From contig NZ_QSNT01000008.1 in the NCBI RefSeq assembly GCF_009498525.1, positions 110,047 through 174,046 of the forward strand: a DNA stretch of 64,000 nt, written 5' to 3'. Position 1 is the stretch's first letter. Every line of letters begins with the position of its first letter. The stretch comes from Rhizobium sp. ICMP 5592 (GTDB taxonomy: Bacteria > Pseudomonadota > Alphaproteobacteria > Rhizobiales > Rhizobiaceae). The notes below the pieces were generated by a model. It was not told the origin of the DNA. It made no database searches and worked only from the letters and a program-made list of their open reading frames with translations. This document shows positions 17,837 through 26,555 of this stretch, in pieces. A program made the translations under genes and the position numbers.

Positions 17837-18240
17837 TAAATTGTTGGTAAACTCAGGCGGGGGCACAGCTCGCGTTTGTTCTCATTATGTTCACGTTCTA
17901 AAACGAGAGTCAAGTTGCAGAGGCTGCGACCTAAGCAGGTTCAGTAGCAACTCGCCTTCTGCGACGATCGGCGTTGGGGGCGATGCTTCCTTACAGAACG
18001 GGAGTTATCGCGACCCGGATGCCGCCCGATGATCAACGCACGATGCCGAATGATCGTTTCAGAGCTCTATCTGCATTTCTTTTGAGCTGAATCCTGGAGA
18101 CTGTGCAAAAGATGCATGGGTGGGATGAGGGATTGTCACTGTTTTAAACCGATTGAAATGGCTATATTCCCATCATCAAAACGGCGCCGGAGCCGAGCAA
18201 GGTTGCTGACGTCATCAAGCCCTCAGGAAAGGGGATTATC
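17837..18240. other. intergenic region upstream of the DUF1127 gene
   Basis: About 400 bp without a gene. GGAAAGGGG directly before 18241 is the ribosome site of the DUF1127 gene; a TATATT element at about 18160 may be part of its promoter. Nothing else is recognised. Confidence 0.4.
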
Positions 18241-18387
18241 ATGAACGTAGCACGCTCTTTCAACAACTGGCGCAAGCTCCGTCAGACCGTTACCGAACTT
18301 GGCCGCATGTCCAACCGCGAACTGCAGGACCTCGGCATCGACCGCGCCGACATCCGCACCGTTGCCCGCGCATCGGTCGCTCGCTAA
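18241..18387 (+). CDS. DUF1127 micro-protein
   Basis: A 48-residue, arginine-rich protein. It shows the DUF1127 pattern: a short basic N-terminus (FNNWRKLRQTV), then ELGRMSNRELQDLGIDRADI, of which MSNRELQDLGI is the diagnostic core. GGAAAGGGG precedes the ATG by 6 bp. In alphaproteobacteria such proteins bind RNA and influence RNA turnover, phosphate/carbon metabolism and stress responses; in Rhodobacter one member (CcaF1) is co-transcribed with small RNAs carrying CCUCCUCCC loops. Here the same combination is seen: a four-hairpin element with such loops begins about 190 bp downstream. Confidence 0.9.
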   Translation: MNVARSFNNWRKLRQTVTELGRMSNRELQDLGIDRADIRTVARASVAR

Positions 18388-18419
18388 CAGAATAGCATTC
18401 AGTTTCTGAAGCTGCACGA

Positions 18420-18446
18420 CGCCCGCTAATGACGCGGGCGTTTTTG
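18420..18446 (+). terminator. rho-independent terminator after DUF1127 gene
   Basis: Stem CGCCCGC (18420-18426) / GCGGGCG (18434-18440), loop of 7, then five Ts. It separates the DUF1127 gene from the downstream small RNA element unless read through. Confidence 0.85.
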
Positions 18447-18580
18447 CGTCGGTCTCCCATGCCTGAGGATCGGTTGGGTCCTCGTTTCATCGTGGATCTT
18501 TCCGACTTGTATTTCTTGCATAGCTGCAGTGCAGCATAAGGCATGGAAGCTGTCCATGGTCGGTGTATGATCACACCCAT

Positions 18581-18735
18581 CGAAGCAATGCACCTCCTCC
18601 CGCAGAGCTTCGAGTTTCAGACGGCTCACTCCTCCTCCCAGGGACGTCTGTAGGAACAGCGACACTCCTCCTCCCAGTCGCTGTTCGGTTCTTTTCGAAA
18701 AGCCTGCCGCACCTCCTCCCGCGGCAGGCTTTTTC
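18581..18735 (+). ncRNA. putative anti-Shine-Dalgarno small RNA with four CCTCCTCCC hairpins
   Basis: Four consecutive hairpins each expose CCTCCTCCC. (1) CGAAGC 18581-18586 / GCTTCG 18607-18612, inner TGC/GCA pair, loop ACCTCCTCCC. (2) CAGACG 18619-18624 / CGTCTG 18645-18650. (3) perfect 10-bp stem 18654-18663 / 18677-18686, loop ACTCCTCCTCCCA. (4) perfect 13-bp stem 18698-18710 / 18721-18733, loop ACCTCCTCCC, running into a T-tract and therefore also the terminator. The loops are complementary to ribosome binding sites. This is the architecture of the alphaproteobacterial cuckoo / CcsR RNAs and of the rhizobial alpha-r14 (NfeR1) family, which base-pair with ribosome binding sites of mRNAs such as ABC transporter mRNAs. 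The 5' end is not determined; it may lie between 18500 and 18580 or further upstream in the DUF1127 transcript. Confidence 0.8.
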
Positions 18736-19154
18736 GTTTCTGAGCTATTCCCGTTCAAAGGCCGAGATCAAGCTGCGGCTGTTCACTACTGGCATCGGTG
18801 ATTAACATGCCGCTCCTGAGACACGGCATGTAACTCGGGAGTCCCGGCAGTCATGCGACCGAAGGGCGGCGGGAGCTCCATCCTTCGTCATATGCGGAGC
18901 CTGCAGGCCGCCTGATCAGAGAAGCGGCGACGTGTTTCGGATCAACGTTCAAGCGCTCCAGCCATTGGCGTTTCCAACCCCGCTCTTTTGTCTGGCATCC
19001 CTAATCCAGCCCCATCCTTTGGCGGTCAACCCGCAAGGGGTTCGCTAGCAAGCTGCGTTCTCTATGGCTGCGCCGCCGAGGTGACCGCGGTCGGGCCTGG
19101 ATCGAACGGGCGCCATCGAGCGGGGATCGGCCCCGCCAACGGATGGAGCCTCAC
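18736..19154. other. intergenic region
   Basis: About 420 bp without a supported gene. It contains short GC-rich inverted repeats, for example GCGGGGATCGGCCCCGC at about 19117-19133, just before the ribosome site of the next gene. No mobile-element end was recognised. Confidence 0.4.
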
Positions 19155-19334
19155 ATGTCGGATCTCAGCCTCGCACAAAACCACGCACTCGATCTTGCCC
19201 GGACCCTGATGGTCCCGGTCACCCTCTTTAAGGTGGATGGAGAGATCGGCGTCATGCCTTCCGCCGAATATGATGGCGACGAAGACGCCATCATCCACGA
19301 ATACGATCCTTTCCAGTACGGACCGGCTCATTGA
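19155..19334 (+). CDS. small acidic plasmid protein of unknown function
   Basis: A 59-residue protein starting MSDLSLAQNH, with GGAG about 8 bp before the ATG; an in-frame start 12 bp upstream is less likely. It is acidic in its C-terminal half (EYDGDEDAIIHEYDP) and has no membrane segment. I do not recognise a named family. Its stop codon lies inside a terminator hairpin. Confidence 0.6.
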   Translation: MSDLSLAQNHALDLARTLMVPVTLFKVDGEIGVMPSAEYDGDEDAIIHEYDPFQYGPAH

Positions 19335-19343
19335 GCCGGTTTT
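19322..19343 (+). terminator. terminator overlapping a stop codon
   Basis: ACCGGCTC (19322-19329) / GAGCCGGT (19333-19340) with a 3-base loop, followed by TTTT. The TGA of the 59-residue gene lies in the loop and right arm. Confidence 0.7.
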
Positions 19344-19508
19344 CCCGTTCCGGACGGGGGTGCCGCTTGCGCCGGTGCGCGCGCAAGGGAGGCTTCGCCG
19401 CGGACTTTCCTCGCAGATTTGCAGGTTGTGAACCGCGCCCTTGCGCGCTTCGATCTTCGCGGCCTGAGCACCGGGAGCCCGAATAGTCAGGAAAACAGAG
19501 GAAGCGAT

Positions 19509-20444
19509 ATGGAGAAGGAAGACATCGAAGAGCTTCGCGCCCGGGTGGGCTGCGCAGCCGTGCTCGAACACGAGGGTTTCGCTATCGACCGAAAAGCAAG
19601 CACCCGCCGTGCGGTCAAATTTCGGCGCGACGACGACATCGTCATCGTGATCCATGAGGACCGAGGATGGTTCGACGCGCGCTCGGACGCCAAGGGCGAC
19701 GTCTTTGCCCTCGTAAGCTATCTCCGAGGTGTCGGTTTCTCAGACGCATTGGCGGCGGTCGGTGATCTGGTCGCGTTCCAGCCAGCCGCGCCGGCTTGGG
19801 AGAAGCCTGCACGTCAGGCGCAGGCCGTCGCTTCGGTCGCTGACCGATGGGAACATCGAAAACGGCCGTGGCGAGCGTCGGCGACCTGGACCTATCTCCT
19901 GCGGTGCAGAGCACTTCCATGGCAGGTCATTTCCGCTGCAATTGAACAGGATGTCCTGCGCGAAGGACCTTGTGGCTCGATGTGGGCAAGGCATGTCGAT
20001 GAGGATGGCAATGTCATCGGCTGGGAGGAGCGCGGTCCGGAGTGGCGCGGGTTCTCGACGGGTGGCGCAAAGGCGCTCTTCCGGTTCGGAAAGGGCAATA
20101 CCGGTCGGATCTGTGTAACCGAGGCGGCGATCGACGCCCTCAGCCTGGCTGCGATCGAGCAGAGAAGATCTGACACCCTTTATGTGAGCACCGGCGGTGG
20201 CTGGTCGCCGCTGACTGCGCAGACATTGGAGACCCTGGCTAGAGGGGAGGGCGCGCGGCTCGTCGCCGCAACGGATAACAATGCCCAGGGAGAGGTCTTC
20301 GCCGATCGCCTCCGGCAGATGGCAGATAGCGCTGGTTGCAATTTCACGCGGCTGAGGCCGCGATGCGAGGACTGGAATGAGGAATTGAAACGGATGAGGG
20401 AGAGAGGCGAGCTGCCGCATACGCGGACAACGCATCAAGGGTGA
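19509..20444 (+). CDS. DUF3991 and Toprim domain protein
   Basis: A 311-residue protein. The first 110 residues carry a zinc-finger-like DUF3991 region as found in plasmid primase-type proteins (landmarks VLEHEGFAIDR, GDVFALVSYLRG), and the C-terminal half a Toprim fold with an early Glu (VTEAAIDALS, about residue 214) and a late acidic region (ATDNNAQGE, about 264). Toprim proteins handle DNA ends or primers with Mg2+. The ATG at 19509 is chosen because AGAGGAAG precedes it; a GTG 90 bp upstream is in frame but unsupported. It is the first of a run of plasmid-backbone genes on this strand. Confidence 0.8.
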   Translation: MEKEDIEELRARVGCAAVLEHEGFAIDRKASTRRAVKFRRDDDIVIVIHEDRGWFDARSDAKGDVFALVSYLRGVGFSDALAAVGDLVAFQPAAPAWEKPARQAQAVASVADRWEHRKRPWRASATWTYLLRCRALPWQVISAAIEQDVLREGPCGSMWARHVDEDGNVIGWEERGPEWRGFSTGGAKALFRFGKGNTGRICVTEAAIDALSLAAIEQRRSDTLYVSTGGGWSPLTAQTLETLARGEGARLVAATDNNAQGEVFADRLRQMADSAGCNFTRLRPRCEDWNEELKRMRERGELPHTRTTHQG

Positions 20445-20574
20445 AGCTTCGCCCGCCAGACGGCGGCCCTTGACCCGCTGCCCGCGAGGCGCCGGCTGAG
20501 GAGGGGTGATCAAAGGACTGAAGGAGAGGTCGAACGGGCTTCGCTTCAGCCGCAACCCTCAAAAGGAGCCGCAG

Positions 20575-21192
20575 ATGTTTGTTTCCCCAGCTATCCGCCC
20601 AGCACATCGCAAAGTATTCGAAGGCGTCGCCAGCCGCCACGAAATGTACGCCCTGTTCAATCGCCACAGCCAGTCGCCGTTCGACGATGATCGGATGAAT
20701 GGTACGCGCTATGTCGGCGAGTGGTTCGAGATCACCGAAGCGGACCATGACCATATGTTCGAGATCCTGCCGCCACTTTTCTATCGCGGTGACATGTTCG
20801 CTATGCGCGAGTTTCTGGCCGCCAGCGTCACCAGCGTATTCTTTGCGCTCACGATCGACGATCGGTCCCGCTGGTTTCATGGCCATTGCGATCTGAGCGA
20901 TCGCCGGTCGCCTGACCGGATGCGGGCCGAGATCATCGCCCGGGAATCCCGTCCGGTCCGCGCCATGAGCGCCCAAGAAAAACTCGATCATATCTGGAGC
21001 ACGACCGGTCCCGATTTTCGTGGCTATGCCGACGCCCGCTTTCCAGCCGACCTGCGCAATCGCCAGATCGTGCTGGTCTATCCCTCCAATCAGGGCAAGA
21101 TCTGGAAACTGCTTGACGATCTGACCGACGAGGAAGTCGCCGCAAAACTGCCAGTGCAGTTCCGCCACTTGGACGAGACCATCGCTGCCTGA
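20575..21192 (+). CDS. DUF1419 domain protein
   Basis: A 205-residue protein with the DUF1419 pattern: RHEMYALFNRH (about residues 21-31), GEWFEIT (about 50-56) and the FYRGDMFAMREFLA segment (about 69-82). The family is found mainly on rhizobial and related plasmids beside Toprim and methylase-helicase genes; its function is unknown. AAAAGGAG lies 6 bp before the ATG at 20575; an in-frame upstream start has no ribosome site. No membrane segment or signal peptide. Confidence 0.8.
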   Translation: MFVSPAIRPAHRKVFEGVASRHEMYALFNRHSQSPFDDDRMNGTRYVGEWFEITEADHDHMFEILPPLFYRGDMFAMREFLAASVTSVFFALTIDDRSRWFHGHCDLSDRRSPDRMRAEIIARESRPVRAMSAQEKLDHIWSTTGPDFRGYADARFPADLRNRQIVLVYPSNQGKIWKLLDDLTDEEVAAKLPVQFRHLDETIAA

Positions 21193-21304
21193 CGGCGCCG
21201 CCTTCATCTCCCAATCCTCACCATCCCGCCCTCAACGCACGCTCTCGGCGGCTCTCGCCTTGCCGCGAGCGTGCCTCGGCGCGCCCTCTCACAGGAGTTC
21301 TCTC

Positions 21305-24300
21305 ATGGCCCATGACGATCCCTTCACCATTGACCTGTTTGGCAACACTGCGCTCGCATCCGGTTTCGATCTCGGTGTGCCGGGTTTCGCAGCAGACTTC
21401 GGGAGCGATCTCGACGATGACCCACCGCCCTCGACGCCGGCGCCGGTCGTCCCAGTTCTGAAGATCCCAGAGACCAAACCGCAGATGCGCGCGAAGGTCG
21501 ATTTCCGACTGGAGGGTTCACGCGGTCTCGCCAAATCCTGGCGCGACCGGGCGCGTGACAATATCGCTGCCATCCTGCTTGCAAACGAGATCGAGCGTCA
21601 TGGTCTGGCGGCCCGACCTGACCAACAGGCCAAGCTGATCCGCTTCACCGGTTTCGGCGCCTCGGATCTGGCCAACAGCATATTTCGGCGTCCGGGGGAA
21701 CAAGGGTTTCGCAAAGGCTGGGAAGAACTCGGCGGCAATCTTGAAAGCGCCGTCGTGGCGGCCGATTACGCGTCTCTGGCGCGCTGCACCCAATACGCCC
21801 ACTTTACGCCGGAGTTTATCGTTCGTGCCATCTGGGCAGGCTTGATCCGTATCGGCTTCAAGGGCGGACGGATCCTGGAGCCGGGGATCGGCTCGGGCAT
21901 GTTTCCTGCCCTGATGCCGGATGCGCTCTCCCGCACCAGCCACGTCACCGGCGTCGAGCTTGATCCGGTCACCGCCCGCATTGTCCGGTTGCTGCAACCA
22001 CGGGCCAGGATCATCACAAGTGATTTCTCGCGGACGGAGTTGCCGGCGCACTTCGATCTGGCCATCGGCAACCCGCCGTTTTCGGATCGGACAGTGCGCA
22101 GCGATCCGGCTTTCCGCTCTCTCGGCTTCCGGCTGCATGACTATTTCATCGCCAAGGCAATCGACCGGCTGAAGCCCGGCGGGCTTGCCGCCTTTGTGAC
22201 CTCGTCCGGCACGATGGACAAGGCCGATGCCCGTGTCCGCGAGCACATCGCCGGCATGGCCGATCTCATTGGTGCCATCCGGTTGCCCGAAGGCAGCTTT
22301 CGCACTGACGCAGGCACGGATGTCGTCGTCGATATCCTCTTCTTCCGGAAGCGCCTGGCAGACGAGCAGGCTGGCAACGATATCTGGCTCGATCTCGCGG
22401 ATGTTGAGTTGGAAGGCGAGGGCGATAGAGTCCGTATCAACAAGTGGTTCGTTGATCACCCGGGCACGGTACTGGGACGCCATGCAATCACATCCGGTCC
22501 ATTCGGCGAGACCTATACGTGCCTACCCACGGGTGACGATCTTGAGGCGATTCTGAACGCCGCGATCAGTCAGCTACCCGCTAACACCTATAACGGCGAC
22601 GCCACGCCGATCGATTTCGAGCTTGCGGACGAGGTCGCGGATGCCTCTGCCGAACGGCCGGACGACCGACAAGTGCGCGAGGGCAGCTATTTCATCGGCA
22701 AGGGTACGGCGCTGATGCAGGTGGTGGACGGCGCTGCTGTTTCGGTAGGTGTCAGGAAGGGCAAGAGCATCGATGGCATCTTTGCCAAGCACGCCCTGAT
22801 TATCCGCAAGCTCATCCCGATCCGAGATGCGGTGCGTCTGGTACTTAAGCTTCAGGAGCGCGATCAGCCATGGCAAAAGGCGCAGGTGTCGCTGCGCATC
22901 GCCTGGTCGAGCTTCGTGCGGGAGTTCGGCCCGATCAACTTCACTTCCGTTTCGACATCGGATGATCCGGAAACCGGTGAGGTCAGGGAAACCCATCGCC
23001 GACCGAACCTCGCGCCTTTTCTCGACGATCCCGATTGCTGGCTGGTTGCCTCGATCGAGGACTATGATCTGGAGACCAATACCGCCAGGCCAGGACCGAT
23101 CTTCACCGAACGGGTGATCTCTCCGCCGCCGGCACCCGTCATTACTTCGGCATCAGATGCGCTCGCCGTTGTCTTGAACGAACGGGGCCATGTCGATCCC
23201 GATCATGTCGCCGAACTCCTGCACCGCGACGTTGAGGGTGTGATCGAAGAGCTCGGCGAGGCGATCTTCCGCGACCCCTCTGATGGCTCCTGGCAGATGG
23301 CCGATGCCTATCTGTCCGGGGCGGTCCGCTCGAAGCTTTCCACCGCACGCGCAGCCGCGGACCTCGATCCCGCCTTTCAGCGGAATGTCGCGGCGCTCGA
23401 ACTTGTCCAGCCCGCCGATCTCCGGCCCTCCGACATCACCGCCCGTCTCGGCGCGCCGTGGATCCCGGCAGACGATGTCGTCGCCTTCGTCAAGCAGACG
23501 ATGGACGCGGAAATCTCCATCCATCATCTCCCGGAACTGGCGACCTGGACGGTCAGTGCCCGGCAGCTGGAATGGTCGGCATCAGGCACCACGGAATGGG
23601 GCACCCATCGCCGCCATGCCGGACAGCTGCTGTCCGACGCCCTGAACTCGTCCGTGCCGCAGATCTTCGACACGGTTCGGGATGGCGAGACGGAGCGCCG
23701 CGTGCTCAATACGGTGGAGACGGAAGCCGCCAAGGAGAAGCTCGCCAAGATCAAGACCGCCTTCCAGTCGTGGATCTGGTCGGATCCGGATCGCACCGAC
23801 CGCCTGGCGCGGGTCTATAACGACACCTTCAACAACATCGCGCCACGAGCCTTCAATGGTGATCATCTCCAACTTCCCGGCGCCTCTGGCTCCTTTTCTT
23901 TATATGGGCACCAGAAGCGGGGCATCTGGCGGGTAATTTCGGCTGGCGCCACCTATCTCGCCCACGCCGTCGGCGCCGGCAAGACGCTGACCATCGCGGC
24001 CGCGATCATGGAACAGCGCCGGCTCGGGCTGATCAACAAGGCGATGCTGGTCGTGCCCGGCCATTGCCTGGCACAGGCGGCCCGCGAGTTTCTCGCCCTC
24101 TATCCCAACGCCCGCATCCTGGTCGCCGACGAGACCAATTTCGTGAAGGAGAAACGCCACCGCTTTCTGTCTCGGGCGGCGACTGCCAACTGGGACGCGA
24201 TCATCATCACCCATTCCGCCTTCCGCTTCATCTCCGTGCCCTCTGCTTTCGAAGCGCAGATGATCCAGGACGAGCTCGAACTCTATGAAGATCTGCTCGT

Positions 24301-26392
24301 CAAGGTCGAGCGCGACGACCGGCTGTCACGCAAGCGCATCGAGCGCATGAAGGAGGGCCACAAGGAACGGCTCGAAGCGCTGGCGACGCGAAAGGACGAT
24401 CTGCTCACCATCTCCGAGCTCGGCATCGACCAGATCATCGTCGACGAGGCGCAGGAGTTCCGCAAGCTCTCCTTTGCAACCAATATGTCGACACTGCGCG
24501 GTGTCGATCCGAATGGCTCGCAGCGCGCCTGGGATCTCTACGTCAAGTCGCGCTTCGTCGAGACCAAGAACCCGGGCAGGGCGCTAGTGCTAGCGTCAGG
24601 CACGCCGATCACCAACACCCTCGGTGAGATGTTCTCGGTCCAGCGGCTGATGGATCCGACGGCCCTGTCTGAACGTGGTCTGCAAGAGTTTGACGCCTGG
24701 GCCTCGACCTTCGGCGACACCTCGACCGAACTCGAACTGCAGCCGTCGGGAAAATACAAGCCGGTCACGCGGTTCTCGCAATTCGTCAACGTCCCGGAAC
24801 TGATCGCCATGTTCCGGTCGTTTGCCGACGTCGTGTTGCCGGTCGATCTCAGGACCTATGTGAAGGTTCCCGAGATATCCGGCGGCAAGCGCCAGATCGT
24901 CACCGCGGAGCCAACGCCGGCCTTCAAGACCTATCAGAAGCGGCTGGACGCACGGATCAAGGCGATCGAGATGCGCGAGGGGCCGGCAAAGCCCGGTGAC
25001 GACATTCTGCTCTCCGTCATCACCGACGGGCGCCATGCCGCGATCGATCTGCGGCTGGTCGACCCTGCCAACGACAATGAGGCGGGCAACAAGCTCAACG
25101 CGCTTGTCCAGAATGCATTTCAGATCTGGAGCGAGACGGGCGCGGCCGAGTATCGCCGCAAGGATGGGAAACCGTTCGACCGGCCGGGCGCCGGCCAGCT
25201 GATTTTTTCCGATCTCGGCACCATCTCGGTCGAAGCCACGCGCGGCTTCTCCGCCTATCGCTGGATCCGCGATGAGCTGGTCCGAATGGGTGTACCGGCT
25301 TCCGAAATCGCCTTCATGCAGGATTACAAGAAGTCGGACGCCAAGCAGCGGCTGTTCAACGACTTCAATGCCGGCAAGGTCCGCGTGCTGATCGGCTCGT
25401 CCGAAACCATGGGCACCGGCGTCAATGTCCAGGCGCGGCTGAAGGCGCTCCATCACCTCGATGTCCCATGGTTGCCATCGCAGATCGAGCAACGCGAGGG
25501 TCGGATTATCCGCCAGGGTAACCAGCATGACGAAGTCGATGTCTTCGCCTATGCGACGCTTGGCAGTCTCGATGCCACCATGTGGCAGAACAACGAACGC
25601 AAGGCCCGGTTCATCGCCGCCGCCCTGTCAGGCGACACCAGCGTCCGGCGGCTGGAGGATATGGGCGAGGGGCAGGCGAACCAGTTCGCGATGGCCAAGG
25701 CGATTGCCTCGGGTGACGAGCGGCTGATGCAGAAGGCGGGGCTCGAGGCTGAGATCGCCCGTCTCGATCGCCTGCGTGCCGCGCATATTGACGATCAGCA
25801 TGCGATCCGGCGGCAGATCCGTGACGCCGAACGGGATATCGAGTTTTCCAGCCGCCGGATCGATGATGTAGGCAAGGACATCGAACGACACGTGCCAACC
25901 GCCGGGGAGGCCTTCGTGATGCGGGTCGGGACGATCGAGTTCGACGAGCGCAAGCTCGGCGGCCGCGCGCTGATGAAAGAGATCCTGACGCTGGTCCAGC
26001 TGCAACAACAAGGAGGGGTGATCATCGCCACGATTGGGGGCTTCGATGTCGCATACCATGGCGAACGGTTCGGCAAGGATGGCTACCGCTACGACACACT
26101 GCTTCAGCGCACAGGTGGCGACTACGAGATCGATCTGGCAATGACCACGACGCCGATCGGCGCCATCTCCAGGCTCGAGCATGCGTTCGGCGGGTTTGAA
26201 CAGGAACGAGAGAACCATCGCATTCGGCTAGTCGATGCGAACCGCCGCCTCGCTTCCTACATGCCGCGTCTGGGAGAGATCTTCTCGTTCGAAGCCGAGC
26301 TCGAACTCAAGCTGAGCCAACTGGAAGAGATCGAACGGGATCTAGCGGCAACCGCCGATGACCCGCGTGAAGATCGCCAGGAAGCGGCGTGA
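21305..26392 (+). CDS. large DNA methylase-helicase fusion protein
   Basis: A 1,695-residue protein of the COG4646 type. An N-terminal adenine-type DNA methyltransferase domain shows a SAM-binding region (LEPGIGSGMF, about 197-206) and the catalytic motif NPPFSD (about residue 256). A superfamily 2 (SNF2-like) helicase follows: motif I HAVGAGKT (about 886-893), motif II DEAQ (about 1045) and motifs V/VI (MGTGVNVQ and QREGRIIRQGN, about 1363-1406). A coiled-coil-rich C-terminus ends the protein. Such giants are common on rhizobial and other alphaproteobacterial plasmids; they may protect or remodel DNA during transfer, but the job is not established. AGGAG precedes the ATG at 21305. A terminator follows about 120 bp after the stop. 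Confidence 0.9.
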   Translation: MAHDDPFTIDLFGNTALASGFDLGVPGFAADFGSDLDDDPPPSTPAPVVPVLKIPETKPQMRAKVDFRLEGSRGLAKSWRDRARDNIAAILLANEIERHGLAARPDQQAKLIRFTGFGASDLANSIFRRPGEQGFRKGWEELGGNLESAVVAADYASLARCTQYAHFTPEFIVRAIWAGLIRIGFKGGRILEPGIGSGMFPALMPDALSRTSHVTGVELDPVTARIVRLLQPRARIITSDFSRTELPAHFDLAIGNPPFSDRTVRSDPAFRSLGFRLHDYFIAKAIDRLKPGGLAAFVTSSGTMDKADARVREHIAGMADLIGAIRLPEGSFRTDAGTDVVVDILFFRKRLADEQAGNDIWLDLADVELEGEGDRVRINKWFVDHPGTVLGRHAITSGPFGETYTCLPTGDDLEAILNAAISQLPANTYNGDATPIDFELADEVADASAERPDDRQVREGSYFIGKGTALMQVVDGAAVSVGVRKGKSIDGIFAKHALIIRKLIPIRDAVRLVLKLQERDQPWQKAQVSLRIAWSSFVREFGPINFTSVSTSDDPETGEVRETHRRPNLAPFLDDPDCWLVASIEDYDLETNTARPGPIFTERVISPPPAPVITSASDALAVVLNERGHVDPDHVAELLHRDVEGVIEELGEAIFRDPSDGSWQMADAYLSGAVRSKLSTARAAADLDPAFQRNVAALELVQPADLRPSDITARLGAPWIPADDVVAFVKQTMDAEISIHHLPELATWTVSARQLEWSASGTTEWGTHRRHAGQLLSDALNSSVPQIFDTVRDGETERRVLNTVETEAAKEKLAKIKTAFQSWIWSDPDRTDRLARVYNDTFNNIAPRAFNGDHLQLPGASGSFSLYGHQKRGIWRVISAGATYLAHAVGAGKTLTIAAAIMEQRRLGLINKAMLVVPGHCLAQAAREFLALYPNARILVADETNFVKEKRHRFLSRAATANWDAIIITHSAFRFISVPSAFEAQMIQDELELYEDLLVKVERDDRLSRKRIERMKEGHKERLEALATRKDDLLTISELGIDQIIVDEAQEFRKLSFATNMSTLRGVDPNGSQRAWDLYVKSRFVETKNPGRALVLASGTPITNTLGEMFSVQRLMDPTALSERGLQEFDAWASTFGDTSTELELQPSGKYKPVTRFSQFVNVPELIAMFRSFADVVLPVDLRTYVKVPEISGGKRQIVTAEPTPAFKTYQKRLDARIKAIEMREGPAKPGDDILLSVITDGRHAAIDLRLVDPANDNEAGNKLNALVQNAFQIWSETGAAEYRRKDGKPFDRPGAGQLIFSDLGTISVEATRGFSAYRWIRDELVRMGVPASEIAFMQDYKKSDAKQRLFNDFNAGKVRVLIGSSETMGTGVNVQARLKALHHLDVPWLPSQIEQREGRIIRQGNQHDEVDVFAYATLGSLDATMWQNNERKARFIAAALSGDTSVRRLEDMGEGQANQFAMAKAIASGDERLMQKAGLEAEIARLDRLRAAHIDDQHAIRRQIRDAERDIEFSSRRIDDVGKDIERHVPTAGEAFVMRVGTIEFDERKLGGRALMKEILTLVQLQQQGGVIIATIGGFDVAYHGERFGKDGYRYDTLLQRTGGDYEIDLAMTTTPIGAISRLEHAFGGFEQERENHRIRLVDANRRLASYMPRLGEIFSFEAELELKLSQLEEIERDLAATADDPREDRQEAA

Positions 26393-26513
26393 ATGGCGGA
26401 GTTTCTCCGCTCACTTGAAACGGGCATCGTCGATACACATCTATCGGTCATCAGCCGTTTCGATAGCTTGCCTCGCAGTTGCGATTGCCGCGCGTTCGCA
26501 GCTGTCCGGGTCA

Positions 26514-26555
26514 GAAAGGGCGTTCCCCGAAAGGGTCGAGCGCCCTTTCGTTTTC
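26514..26555. terminator. terminator between convergent genes
   Basis: GAAAGGGCG (26514-26522) pairs with CGCCCTTTC (26541-26549), followed by TTTT. It lies about 120 bp after the methylase-helicase stop and at the very 3' end of the opposing AlbA_2 gene. Confidence 0.75.

Noticed and set aside
18581..18735. CRISPR-like array because of the repeated CCTCCTCCC
   Set aside because: The repeats are only 9-10 bp, unequally spaced and always in hairpin loops; no cas genes. An RNA with anti-SD loops explains them better.
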